Program-made: the position numbers and the translations under genes
Notes under the pieces: model-generated
Database searches by the model: none
What the model was told of the DNA's origin: nothing
Seen by the model: only the letters and a program-made list of their open reading frames with translations
Shown: piece after piece, positions 1 through 7,680 of the stretch
Numbering within the stretch: position 1 is the stretch's first letter
How the letters are laid out: every line of letters begins with the position of its first letter
Assembly: GCF_949820605.1 (NCBI RefSeq)
Contig: NZ_CATKVU010000006.1
Span: forward strand, 1,596,501 to 1,660,500
DNA length: 64,000 bases
Reading direction: 5' to 3'
Source: Segatella copri
Lineage (GTDB): Bacteria > Bacteroidota > Bacteroidia > Bacteroidales > Bacteroidaceae

Positions 1-458
1 TTCACTCACTTATCACAGCTATGCGCCACTTCAATCCTACCTTCCATTTCATCGCACCTAAGGAACTCGCCATGCCAGAAGAGTATAAACTATACTGCAA
101 GGAGCACAACATCAAATATGTTGAGCACGAGGACTTTAACGAAGATGTGATTGCAGGTGCCGACATCCTCTACATGACCCGTGTACAGAAGGAGCGTTTC
201 AGCGACCTGATGGAGTATGAACGCGTAAAGAACGTGTATATCCTGAAGCGCGACATGCTCTGCAAGGCGAAGGAAAACATGAAGATCATGCATCCGCTGC
301 CACGCGTGAACGAGATTGCTTACGATGTAGATGATGATCCACATGCATACTATATTCAGCAGGCTCAGAACGGCCTCTATGCGCGTGAGGCTATCTTCTG
401 CCACTGCCTCGGTATCTCGCTCGATGATGTGAAGAACGATAAAAGCATAATTGAATAA
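1..458 (+). CDS. pyrB: Aspartate carbamoyltransferase catalytic chain, C-terminal part
   Basis: Condenses carbamoyl phosphate with aspartate, the first committed step of pyrimidine synthesis, in the cytoplasm. The frame is open from base 3, so the 5' part lies outside the window. The visible part is the aspartate-binding domain, with the family motif [10 protein letters not shown] and a C-terminal segment in which [13 protein letters not shown] matches the end of ATCase. It is followed 129 bp later by pyrI in the same direction, the classic pyrBI arrangement. The annotated product should be read as truncated by the window edge, not as a broken gene. Confidence 0.95.
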   Translation, partial: HSLITAMRHFNPTFHFIAPKELAMPEEYKLYCKEHNIKYVEHEDFNEDVIAGADILYMTRVQKERFSDLMEYERVKNVYILKRDMLCKAKENMKIMHPLPRVNEIAYDVDDDPHAYYIQQAQNGLYAREAIFCHCLGISLDDVKNDKSIIE

Positions 459-587
459 TGTTGAATGTTGAATGTTAAGTTGCCTAACGGACACCTAACA
501 TGGCCCTCAAGGGCGCAAGCCTCACTCAACATTCAACACTCAACACTCAACATTCAACATTCAACACTCAACATTAAAAAAAAAGAG
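459..587. repeat. Heptamer-repeat inverted repeat in the pyrB-pyrI spacer
   Basis: Copies of TTGAATG (457-477) are answered by many copies of the reverse complement CAACATT/CAACACT (about 524-575). The two arms can pair around a loop holding a small GCCCT..AGGGC hairpin (503-514). The spacer also carries the start region of pyrI. Confidence 0.75.
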
Positions 588-1052
588 ATGGGAAATAATA
601 AAAGTCAATTAGTGGTTGCGGCTATCGAGAACGGTACCGTAATCGACCATATACCAGCCGAAAAGACCTATCAGGTAGTAAATCTGCTCCAGTTGGAGAA
701 GATGGAGACTCCTGTTACTATCGGCTACAACCTGCCAAGCAAGAAGATTGGCAAGAAGGGCATCATCAAGGTTGCCAACAAGTATTTTACCGATGAGGAA
801 ATCAACCGACTCTCTGTCGTTGCGCCTAACATCGGACTAAGTATCATCAAAGACTACGAAATTGTAGAGAAGAAGACCGTCAAGACTCCTGATACGCTGA
901 AGGGCATCGTAAAGTGCAACAACCCTAAGTGCATCACCAACAACGAGCCTATGCAGACCCTCTTCCATACCGTAGACAAAGTGCTCGGTATCGTACGTTG
1001 CCACTACTGCGACAAAGAGCAGCAATTGGGCAAAGTAGAGCTCTGCAAGTAA
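588..1052 (+). CDS. pyrI: Aspartate carbamoyltransferase regulatory chain
   Basis: Regulatory subunit that binds allosteric nucleotides and joins PyrB trimers. The product is 154 residues, the usual PyrI length, starting [10 protein letters not shown]. It has an N-terminal allosteric domain and a C-terminal zinc domain with the four cysteines as CNNPKC and CHYC. I chose the ATG at 588 because a longer in-frame extension to 465 would translate only the heptamer repeat. An AAAAAAGAG stretch lies just upstream. Co-transcribed with pyrB. Confidence 0.95.
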   Translation: MGNNKSQLVVAAIENGTVIDHIPAEKTYQVVNLLQLEKMETPVTIGYNLPSKKIGKKGIIKVANKYFTDEEINRLSVVAPNIGLSIIKDYEIVEKKTVKTPDTLKGIVKCNNPKCITNNEPMQTLFHTVDKVLGIVRCHYCDKEQQLGKVELCK

Positions 1053-1110
1053 TAAAAACAGGTAGTTTATAACAAAAAGTAAGCAATACCACTCAAAATG
1101 TTACGATTTA

Positions 1111-1142
1111 TTTGGTAGTTTGAGAGATATTGCTTATTTTTG
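1111..1142 (+). promoter_or_regulatory. Bacteroidetes-type promoter of glyA
   Basis: TTTG at 1111-1114, a 20-bp spacer, then TATTTTTG at 1135-1142, matching the TTTG / TAnnTTTG consensus. The glyA start is 43 bp further on. Confidence 0.65.
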
Positions 1143-1184
1143 CATCCGATTTCATTAAACATCAACCATAAAAAGTAAAGGGAA

Positions 1185-2465
1185 ATGGTAAAAGATCAAG
1201 AGATTTTCGACTTAATCGAAAGAGAACATCAGCGCCAGCTGAAGGGTATGGAGCTTATCGCTTCTGAGAATTTCGTGAGTGACGAGGTGATGAACGCTAT
1301 GGGTTCTTACCTTACTAACAAGTATGCCGAGGGTCTGCCAGGCAAGCGTTATTATGGTGGATGCCAGATAGTAGACATCGTAGAGAACCTCGCCATCGAG
1401 CGTGTAAAGAAGGTGTTCGGTGCTGAGTATGCCAACGTACAGCCTCACTCTGGTGCGCAGGCTAACGCTGCCGTTCTGCTTGCCGTATTGAAGCCAGGTG
1501 ATACCTTCATGGGGTTGAACCTCGACCACGGCGGCCACCTCTCTCATGGTAGCCACGTCAATACATCCGGTATTCTCTACAACCCTATCGGCTACAACCT
1601 GAACAAGGAGACAGGCCGTGTAGACTACGACGAGATGGAGAAACTGGCTCTTGAGCACAAACCAAAACTGATTATCGGTGGTGGTAGCGCTTATAGCCGC
1701 GAGTGGGATTATGCCCGCATGCGCAAGATTGCCGATGAGATAGGCGCTCTCCTCATGATCGATATGGCTCACCCTGCAGGTCTGATTGCAGCCGGTCTGC
1801 TCGACAACCCATTGAAGTATGCGCACATCGTTACTTCTACTACCCACAAGACTCTCCGTGGTCCTCGTGGCGGTATCATTCTGATGGGCAAAGATTTTGA
1901 CAATCCATGGGGCTTGACTACCAAGAAGGGCGAGGTTAAGAAGATGAGCATGCTCTTGAATTCTGCCGTATTCCCAGGTGAGCAGGGTGGTCCGCTGGAG
2001 CACGTCATCGCTGCCAAGGCAGTAGCCTTCAATGAGAATCTGCAGCCTTCATGGAAGGAGTATGCTACTCAGGTAAAGAAGAATGCTGCCGTACTCGCAG
2101 ATGACCTCATCGGTCGCGGATTCGGTATCGTGAGCGGTGGTACAGACAACCATTCTATGCTCGTAGACCTCCGAAGTAAATATCCAGATCTTACAGGTAA
2201 AGTCGCTGAGAATGCGCTGGTTGCAGCCGACATCACAGTCAACAAGAACATGGTTCCATTCGACAGCCGTTCTGCCTTCCAGACATCAGGTATCCGCCTG
2301 GGTACAGCAGCCATGACCACACGTGGCGCCAAGGAAGATATGATGCATCTCATTGCCGAACTCATCGAGGAGGTTCTGAATGCTCCTGAGGACGAGAAGG
2401 TCATTGCCCGCGTTCGCGAAAAGGTGAATGCTACAATGAAGGATTACCCTCTCTTTGCATACTAA
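1185..2465 (+). CDS. glyA: Serine hydroxymethyltransferase
   Basis: PLP enzyme interconverting serine plus tetrahydrofolate with glycine plus 5,10-methylene-THF, the main entry to the one-carbon pool. The product is 426 residues, the usual length. The PLP lysine sits in [13 protein letters not shown] (K222). The N-terminal [11 protein letters not shown] and the [13 protein letters not shown] motif are diagnostic. It has its own promoter and is closed by a strong terminator, so it is a single-gene unit. It links functionally to fhs at 27412 through folate metabolism. Confidence 0.98.
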   Translation: MVKDQEIFDLIEREHQRQLKGMELIASENFVSDEVMNAMGSYLTNKYAEGLPGKRYYGGCQIVDIVENLAIERVKKVFGAEYANVQPHSGAQANAAVLLAVLKPGDTFMGLNLDHGGHLSHGSHVNTSGILYNPIGYNLNKETGRVDYDEMEKLALEHKPKLIIGGGSAYSREWDYARMRKIADEIGALLMIDMAHPAGLIAAGLLDNPLKYAHIVTSTTHKTLRGPRGGIILMGKDFDNPWGLTTKKGEVKKMSMLLNSAVFPGEQGGPLEHVIAAKAVAFNENLQPSWKEYATQVKKNAAVLADDLIGRGFGIVSGGTDNHSMLVDLRSKYPDLTGKVAENALVAADITVNKNMVPFDSRSAFQTSGIRLGTAAMTTRGAKEDMMHLIAELIEEVLNAPEDEKVIARVREKVNATMKDYPLFAY

Positions 2466-2489
2466 TCGTTACGAATAAATATAATTACA

Positions 2490-2519
2490 AACTGCGGGCC
2501 TTCCGTCCGCAGTTTTTTG
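2490..2519 (+). terminator. Intrinsic terminator of glyA
   Basis: Perfect 8-bp stem AACTGCGG / CCGCAGTT with a 9-nt loop, running into TTTTTTG. Confidence 0.85.
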
Positions 2520-2555
2520 TTTCATTTAATAAATAATAAAGAAAAGAAAAAATTT

Positions 2556-3374
2556 ATGAAAAAGATGAAAAGCCTACTGCTCATGGCACTTGCGTTGCTC
2601 CCTGCGAGCAAAACTTTAGCACAGACCAACGCCCAAGTTTTCTACGACTTCGGCAGTGACCGCAAGTTTGTTACCCTCACACTCGAAATGTTCAAGCAGG
2701 ACAAATGGGGTAACACTTATTTCTTTGTAGACCACGACTTCAATTACGACAAGATGGACACCAGCAGTCCAAACGTGGCACAGGGTGGTACCTACACAGA
2801 GATTTCACGTGCATTGAACTTCTGGCAGAACAGCCCAATGAAGAACTGGAGCCTCCACGTAGAGTATAATGGTGGTATCACCAAGAACTACCCTATCAAC
2901 AATGCCTGGCTCTTCGGTGTGGAGTATTTCATGCACGACAAGAGTTTCAAGAACACCTTGACACTCCAGGCACTCTACAAGACTATCCGCAAGACCGACC
3001 AGAACGTGCCAATGCAGTTTACTGCTGTTTGGGGATGCAAAGACATCTTTGGATTAAAGGGATTGAACTTTAGTGGTTTCGCAGATTTCTGGTGGGAGAA
3101 TCACGTAAGTATGCTTGACAAGCACGGAAACGTGAAAGAATTCCTCAAGGACAAGGACGGCAACGTCATCAAGGACAAGGACGGCAATCTCATGGCCAAA
3201 ACCACTGCTGAGCACACCGTCTTCACTACTGAGCCACAGCTCTGGTACAACGTAGGCCAGCACTTCGGCTGCGAGAACCTGAGCGTAGGTAGCGAGGTAG
3301 AAATCAGCCACAACTTCGGCAGCAATGCCGGCTGGATGGTTCGCCCTTGCCTCGGTGTAAAGTGGGACTTCTAA
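2556..3374 (+). CDS. DUF5020-family outer-membrane protein
   Basis: 272 residues with a signal peptide (MKKMKSLLLMALALLPASKTLAQ). The mature part is rich in alternating aromatic strands and ends in a terminal aromatic (GVKWDF), which suggests an outer-membrane beta-barrel. It resembles DUF5020, a Bacteroidetes family distantly like Tsx nucleoside channels; that comparison is from memory and the substrate is unknown. The ATG at 2556 is chosen because upstream in-frame TTG sits inside the glyA terminator. A lysine/aspartate-rich loop (residues about 193-210) is a simple KDKDGN repeat. Confidence 0.75.
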   Translation: MKKMKSLLLMALALLPASKTLAQTNAQVFYDFGSDRKFVTLTLEMFKQDKWGNTYFFVDHDFNYDKMDTSSPNVAQGGTYTEISRALNFWQNSPMKNWSLHVEYNGGITKNYPINNAWLFGVEYFMHDKSFKNTLTLQALYKTIRKTDQNVPMQFTAVWGCKDIFGLKGLNFSGFADFWWENHVSMLDKHGNVKEFLKDKDGNVIKDKDGNLMAKTTAEHTVFTTEPQLWYNVGQHFGCENLSVGSEVEISHNFGSNAGWMVRPCLGVKWDF

Positions 3375-3390
3375 TTACGAATTTCTTAGC

Positions 3391-3431
3391 TGCGGAAAAT
3401 TTTCAAAAATTCATTTTGAAAATTTTCCGCA
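3391..3431. terminator. Bidirectional terminator between convergent genes
   Basis: Perfect 18-bp stem (3391-3408 with 3414-3431) around a 5-nt loop, AT-rich in the inner stem. It lies between the DUF5020 gene and the convergent GIN gene. Confidence 0.8.
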
Positions 3432-3474
3432 CTAATTCTTAACCACTTTATATTCTGTTTTTCAATAACTTACG

Positions 3475-4341
3475 TTACTTTCTTACAGTCAATCCGCCAT
3501 CAGAAATTCCTCCGATTCCACCTTTTTTCTTATTGTACTGACGGGTTACACCGCTCAAGTTAACTCCGCCAACGCCCTCGGATGTAGCGTTTACACTTTG
3601 GCAGTCAACCTTGGCTTTCACGCTGCCCACGCCCTCGTTCTTGATAATCAGACTGCCGCCCTTAAACATTCCCAGATTAACAGAGCCTACACCCTCATTA
3701 TCCAGTTTCACACTTCCCATCTCAATCTTAGAGATTTTCACCGAGCCTACGCCTTCGTTATCAATGTTCATATCATCTCCAGCCACATCATCGATATTTA
3801 CCGAGCCAACACCCTCGTTGGTTATCTCCAGTTTGTTGGCAAGAATCTTCCCAATCTTGACAGAGCCTACACCCTCGTTATCGATTTTCAGGCGGTCGCT
3901 ATTAATCGTCTTGGCATAGAATGAACCTACGCCTTCCTGTGCAATCTTCACCAGGTCAGGACTGGTGATATAAATCTTGAGTCTATTCTTTTCAGAGTTA
4001 CACGCGGCAGGCACTTTGAGCTTTCCGGTGAGTCCAATCTTCACCTCGCCGTCACGATAAACCACCTTGAGTTTCTCCTTGAGTTTCTGTACGAACTCAG
4101 CATCCTTGATGGCAGAGTAATCCAATCGAACGCTGCATTCATCGCCATTGTTCTGGGTATAATAAACGCTGGCAATCACATCCACGTCGATCGCCTTGAA
4201 AGGCTTCTCGGTCAAATCACCCTGCGTAAAGTTGAGACTTCCCTTCATTTCACTGGCTGAAGATCCCATACTGCAAGAACTCAAGCCCATTGGGGCAAAG
4301 AATAAAGCGGCAGCCACCGCCCAAATACCAAATTTCTTCAT
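3475..4341 (-). CDS. GIN-domain (DUF2807) lipoprotein with EGVGSV repeats
   Basis: 288 residues from the ATG at 4341 (MKKFGIW). The signal peptide ends in a lipobox (GLSSCS), so it is probably an outer-membrane lipoprotein. The N-terminal half starts with the FKAIDVDVIASVYY segment typical of the GIN 'auto-transporter adhesin head' domain. The C-terminal half is a strikingly regular solenoid: seven or more copies of (N/D)EGVGSVxI spaced 18-22 residues apart, expected to form a right-handed beta-helix. Function is unknown; adhesion or envelope roles are only proposed for the family. A decayed partial copy of this locus lies at 6397-6600. Confidence 0.8.
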   Translation of the reverse strand: MKKFGIWAVAAALFFAPMGLSSCSMGSSASEMKGSLNFTQGDLTEKPFKAIDVDVIASVYYTQNNGDECSVRLDYSAIKDAEFVQKLKEKLKVVYRDGEVKIGLTGKLKVPAACNSEKNRLKIYITSPDLVKIAQEGVGSFYAKTINSDRLKIDNEGVGSVKIGKILANKLEITNEGVGSVNIDDVAGDDMNIDNEGVGSVKISKIEMGSVKLDNEGVGSVNLGMFKGGSLIIKNEGVGSVKAKVDCQSVNATSEGVGGVNLSGVTRQYNKKKGGIGGISDGGLTVRK

Positions 4342-4719
4342 ACTCATATCTAATTTTATGTTTCTAAATAATTGATAAACCGAATACCTTTCTGTTTCGG
4401 AAATCTGATGGTTAGACGTAAGAAGATACATAAAGGTTGCAGGATAAGAGAAAAAATGCAGAAAAAAAAGTGCAACAGAAAGCTGTTCTCACAGGAACAG
4501 CCTCCTGTTCTTACTGAAATAGCCTTCGTTAGTCACTGAAATAATATTCGTTGACTATTGAAGTAAGCCTCACTCCATTTTCAAGCAAGCAACACGCCAT
4601 AACATTAAGGTATTCAAGGAAAAGGCACAAATTCTACAAGGCGTTCCAATAGATTTATTTTTCTCTATCCCCCAATGCAAAAAATTGCCTAAAAATTTGG
4701 AAGTTACAAATTTTCAGCG
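4342..4719. other. Non-coding upstream region of the GIN gene
   Basis: No credible gene. It holds a short hairpin GCTGTTC / GAACAGC (4482-4501), followed by imperfect repeats of a CACTGAAATA-like string. The part from about 4425 to 4560 is repeated in diverged form at 6467-6600. Confidence 0.6.
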
Positions 4720-4797
4720 TATCTTTGCATAAGATTAGCGGCGCTCGGCAATCAGAAAGCAAGCTTTCATTGCACTCACTGACATAATCTTTGCAAA
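4720..4797 (+). repeat. Promoter-bearing repeat, copy 1
   Basis: Starts with TATCTTTGC and ends with TAATCTTTGC, each matching the TAnnTTTG promoter element. Between them is the conserved string GCTCGGCAAT and the inverted repeat GAAAGCAAGCTTTC. A second copy occurs at 31243-31318. Confidence 0.7.
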
Positions 4798-4821
4798 AGT
4801 ATTAATTTAAATGAATCGCGT

Positions 4822-5091
4822 ATGAAGCAGGTAGAAGAAAGATACATCAAAGCCGAAATAGCCAAGTTCACTCCGCAGGAAATGAGGGAGTACGAAACTA
4901 GCAAGATGGCATATCGCGACATCAAGAATTCCGTAGACACCGCCAAGCGTGAAGGTATAGCCGAAGGCATGGAAAAAAGAAGTCTTGAGATTGCCAGAAA
5001 GATGCTGGCAAAGGGCATAGATGAAGCGACGGTAAAGGAAATAACCGGGCTGTCGGTGGAATATATACTGCAGCTAAAAGCAGAAATATAG
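4822..5091 (+). CDS. Rpn/PD-(D/E)XK transposase-family C-terminal fragment
   Basis: 89 residues. [21 protein letters not shown] followed by a charged helical tail and a final [19 protein letters not shown] segment matches the C-terminal part of Rpn (recombination-promoting nuclease, PF12784-type) proteins. The N-terminal catalytic PD-(D/E)XK domain, normally 150-200 residues, is absent. The gene sits directly behind the promoter-bearing repeat, so it could be expressed. It may be a deletion remnant, or an independently made C-terminal form; C-terminal short forms of Rpn proteins are known to counteract the nuclease. The mini-ORF starting at 4811 (ATGAATCGCG) ends in TGA overlapping this ATG. 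Confidence 0.65.
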   Translation: MKQVEERYIKAEIAKFTPQEMREYETSKMAYRDIKNSVDTAKREGIAEGMEKRSLEIARKMLAKGIDEATVKEITGLSVEYILQLKAEI

Positions 5092-5148
5092 ATTACTTAT
5101 TTGCTGAGCAGAAAATAACAGTAACAACATGTCTTAGATTTTTTTAAT

Positions 5149-5415
5149 ATGACAACATTAGAGTTACAAACAGAATATCAATCACTCGTCAACATAATTG
5201 CCAACGAGGATTACGAGACAATAAGCAAGGCTGTCAAAGCACTGAAGAAAATACTGTCTCCTAACAAGGCTGTGTCTCCCAACAAAACAAAGACTAAGAA
5301 AATAACCAAGGCAGAATTAGTTATAGACCCAAGAATTGCAGCCATGAATAAAGGCATCAACTCGCCAGAGTCATTCGACTACAAAAACGAATACTACAAG
5401 GACTACATGAAATAA
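5149..5415 (+). CDS. Small hypothetical protein, possible orphan antitoxin
   Basis: 88 residues. The first 35 residues (MTTLELQTEYQSLVNIIAN...) form a helical leader of the kind often seen at the start of small Bacteroidetes antitoxin-like proteins. A lysine-rich linker (SPNKAVSPNKTKTKK) and an unrecognised tail follow. No toxin-sized gene is adjacent in the same operon; the next gene is 182 bp away across a palindromic repeat. The assignment as antitoxin is only a guess from composition and context. Confidence 0.45.
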   Translation: MTTLELQTEYQSLVNIIANEDYETISKAVKALKKILSPNKAVSPNKTKTKKITKAELVIDPRIAAMNKGINSPESFDYKNEYYKDYMK

Positions 5416-5480
5416 CGGAATTGAAGTCTCGCATTTGGTTCAAATACGGGCTGAAGACCCAAAAGTTTCAAGAAGCAGCA

Positions 5481-5532
5481 CGCCCTAAAAGGGCAGAAGT
5501 AAGGCAATCCCTGCTTCTGCCCTTTCAGGGCG
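5481..5532. repeat. Palindromic CGCCCT..AGGGC repeat
   Basis: Arms 5481-5499 and 5514-5532 (CGCCCTaaaAGGGCAGAAG and near-complement) pair around 14 nt. Same family as the large palindrome at 51186-51384. Confidence 0.75.
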
Positions 5533-5597
5533 AGTGGAGCCAACTTGCGAAAATTCAGTAACGGAAAATTTGCAGCAGGTTTTAAAAGATTAGAATT

Positions 5598-5789
5598 ATG
5601 ATTTCAGAAAAAGAATTAAATAGCTATCGGCTGACAAGCATGGAAGAGCCAACAGATGAAATGCTGGCTCAGATTATGCATGAGGCTGCCGAAATATACA
5701 ACAGAGAAAACGAAGAAGCTTACAGAAGTTATTTTGCCAATATGCAAAAACAGGCTAAAGAACAACGACAAAAATTCAATTTGAATTAA
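5598..5789 (+). CDS. Small protein, candidate antitoxin to the downstream kinase
   Basis: 63 residues, acidic and helical, rich in Glu/Gln/Lys, with no membrane segment or signal peptide. Its stop codon overlaps the start of the zeta-like kinase gene (TAATG), so the two are translationally coupled. Gene size, order and coupling fit an antitoxin preceding its toxin. I do not recognise the family. Confidence 0.6.
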   Translation: MISEKELNSYRLTSMEEPTDEMLAQIMHEAAEIYNRENEEAYRSYFANMQKQAKEQRQKFNLN

Positions 5790-6397
5790 TGGAGGCAAAA
5801 ATACACAAACCCGTTTTAATTGTCATTGCAGGACCTAATGGTTCTGGGAAGACAACAATAACCAGTCGTGTATTACACCACGAATGGCTAGAAGATTCTA
5901 TTTATATCAACCCAGACAATATTGCACAAAATATGTTTGGCGATTGGAACAATCAAGATGCAGTATTAAAAGCAGCCCAATACTGCCAGGCTCAAAGAGA
6001 AGAATGCCTCAACAATAAACATAGTATGATTTTCGAAACAGTAATGTCCACTGCCGAGAAAATTGACTTTATCAAAAGAGCTAAAGAAGCTGGATTTTTT
6101 ATTCGTCTCTTTTTTGTAGGAACTTCCTCGCCAACAATAAATGCTTCAAGAATTGCTACTAGAGTAATGAAAGGTGGACACGATGTACCGATTACAAAGA
6201 TTATTTCAAGATATGCCAAATCCATCATCAATTGCGAAATAGCATCCCAATACGCCGACCGCACATACGTATATGACAACTCAAAAGACGGTGTAGAAGC
6301 TCAACTTCTTTTCAGAATGACAGAAGGTAAAATATTTAAGGAATACGTGAAGGAGATTCCGGAATGGGCTATAGGCATTGCCAACAAAGAAGAATAG
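5789..6397 (+). CDS. Zeta-toxin-like P-loop kinase
   Basis: 202 residues. Walker A GPNGSGKT at residues 15-22, then INPDNIA, and FETVMST in the position of the zeta substrate-binding glutamate. This fits the zeta-toxin/COG4185 predicted kinase family, whose toxic members phosphorylate UDP-N-acetylglucosamine and block wall synthesis. Target and toxicity here are inferred from family only. It is coupled by a 1-nt overlap with a 63-residue upstream ORF. Base composition is AT-rich relative to neighbouring core genes, fitting acquisition. The stop codon abuts a decayed repeat of the GIN locus. Confidence 0.75.
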   Translation: MEAKIHKPVLIVIAGPNGSGKTTITSRVLHHEWLEDSIYINPDNIAQNMFGDWNNQDAVLKAAQYCQAQREECLNNKHSMIFETVMSTAEKIDFIKRAKEAGFFIRLFFVGTSSPTINASRIATRVMKGGHDVPITKIISRYAKSIINCEIASQYADRTYVYDNSKDGVEAQLLFRMTEGKIFKEYVKEIPEWAIGIANKEE

Positions 6398-6600
6398 CCT
6401 TGAAAGGTTTCTCGCTCAAATCATCCTGCATAAAGTTGAGATTTCCCTTCATTTCACTGGCAGAAGACACATAAAGGTTGCAGGGAAAGAGAAAAAAATA
6501 CAAAAAAGTGAAGCAGGAAGCTGTTCTCACAGGAACAGCCTCCTGTTCTTACAGAAACAGCCTTCGTTAGTCACTGAAACAGTATTCGTTACTCACTGAA
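6397..6600 (-). pseudogene. Decayed partial copy of the GIN locus
   Basis: 6397-6468 matches 4193-4264 (inside the GIN gene) with about 6-7 differences in 72 bases. From about 6467 the match jumps to 4428 onward, including the GCTGTTC / GAACAGC hairpin. About 160 bp corresponding to 4265-4424 (signal peptide and start region) are missing; the junction has the microhomology GAAGA. No coding capacity remains. Confidence 0.75.
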
Positions 6601-7222
6601 ACAGTATTGTTTTCCTGGTTTACTGAACGACCGTAGAGAGTGATAATTTCTTTAACTCCCCTTAACTTCCCCAGATACGAAAGTTCAATCAAATATGCGA
6701 AACTTCAAGTTTTCTGCGTTAATATTTGTTTAAAAATCAGTCCTTTTTCGATATCGTTAACTTCTTTTATCTGATAATTGTTTAACACAACATAAGACGG
6801 GATACCCTACCCCACTCGCTTTTCAAAGATTTCAGCGGTAAGAAAAGAGAAAAAAATGGGACCCTAAAAAAAAGGCACCTCTTTCGGAACCAAAAATAAA
6901 CGCTTAAAATATGTAAAAACGGGCCAAACTCTTAAAATATGTTTATAAAAAGCGAAAAACACCCTTCACCACCCTTCACCCGTAACTATTTGACACATAA
7001 AACGTTAAATAAAAAGGTGAAGGGTGAAGGTTTGAAAACTCTTTTTTATATATACGCGCGGCAAGAGAAAAAATCCGTTTTTTCATTTTTCTGACTTTCC
7101 GGTTTTTCCAAAAATCCTAAAAAAAGAATATATATATAAGATTTAAAATATACCCTTCACCCTTCACCTCGTCACCACAACACATATCCATCATCGTATT
7201 CCCAACATTTGTTTTCCTGGTT

Positions 7223-7348
7223 TATTCTTCGGAAATATCACACTATCTTTCGGAGAAATTCTCGTATTCTTCGGAGATATTCTGCTATCTTTCGGAGATA
7301 TTCTCATATTCTTCGGAGATATTTTGCTATCTTTCGGAGTAATTTTCG
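7223..7348. repeat. Tandem array, six 21-bp units
   Basis: Units alternate TATTCTTCGGAGATATTCTGC and TATCTTTCGGAGATATTCTCA types, so the true higher-order period is 42 bp. Read on the minus strand it gives a seven-residue RISPKDS/RISPKNT repeat. I treat it as a repeat, not a gene. Confidence 0.8.
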
Positions 7349-7498
7349 TGTTATTGATTTCAGAGATAGTTATCATTCGACAAGTGGAAGAGCCAATTCG
7401 TTACCGCCCACCCCAAGCTAACCTCGTGACCATCAGAGCGAAAAACAGCGGATTAACTTTATTTAACAAAAAAACAACTGATTATGAAAAAATTACAT

Positions 7499-7506
7499 TA
7501 AATTTG
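7499..7506 (+). promoter_or_regulatory. Possible promoter of the lipoprotein gene at 7681
   Basis: TAAATTTG followed by GC, matching TAnnTTTG. No clear TTTG lies 19-21 bp upstream, so it is weak evidence. It would give a leader of about 170 nt containing the duplicated GATAGTCAAACTACC motif. Confidence 0.4.
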
Positions 7507-7680
7507 CAATCGTCTAACAGCTCCACTTGTAAGTGTACGCAAGATGATGGATGATAGTCAAACTACCAAAACGATAGTCAAACTACCAAAAAAAACAACG
7601 AGCTGAAGGACAAGAATATAAGTAAATCGTATTAATCAGATTAATCAGAAACAGAAAGTACAATTTAAACTTAAATAGAT

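Larger units (their letters stand above)
6601..7680. other. Long gene-free, AT-rich region with repeats
   Basis: No convincing gene on either strand. It contains ACCCTTCACC repeats in both orientations (6961-6980, 7015-7030, 7152-7168), a six-unit 21-bp tandem array (7223-7348), a promoter-like TAAATTTG at 7499-7506 and a direct repeat GATAGTCAAACTACCAAAA at 7553-7571 and 7573-7591. Confidence 0.65.

Noticed and set aside
465..587. Longer pyrI start
   Set aside because: It would translate only the heptamer repeat; PyrI length and similarity begin at 588.
1212..2404. Long antisense ORFs inside glyA and other core genes
   Set aside because: These are shadow frames caused by codon bias of real genes; no motifs, promoters or start signals.
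2517..2555. TTG start for the DUF5020 gene
   Set aside because: It lies in the T-run of the glyA terminator; the signal peptide begins at 2556.
6378..6599. Small ORF over the decayed GIN copy
   Set aside because: It runs antisense through the relic of a coding gene and its upstream region, so it is a by-product.
7191..7421. ORFs on both strands over the 21-bp array (RISPKDS-type and RRYSAIFRRYS-type repeats)
   Set aside because: Both translate only the tandem repeat. A repeat whose length is a multiple of three stays open in several frames by default, and no homologous protein or promoter supports them.
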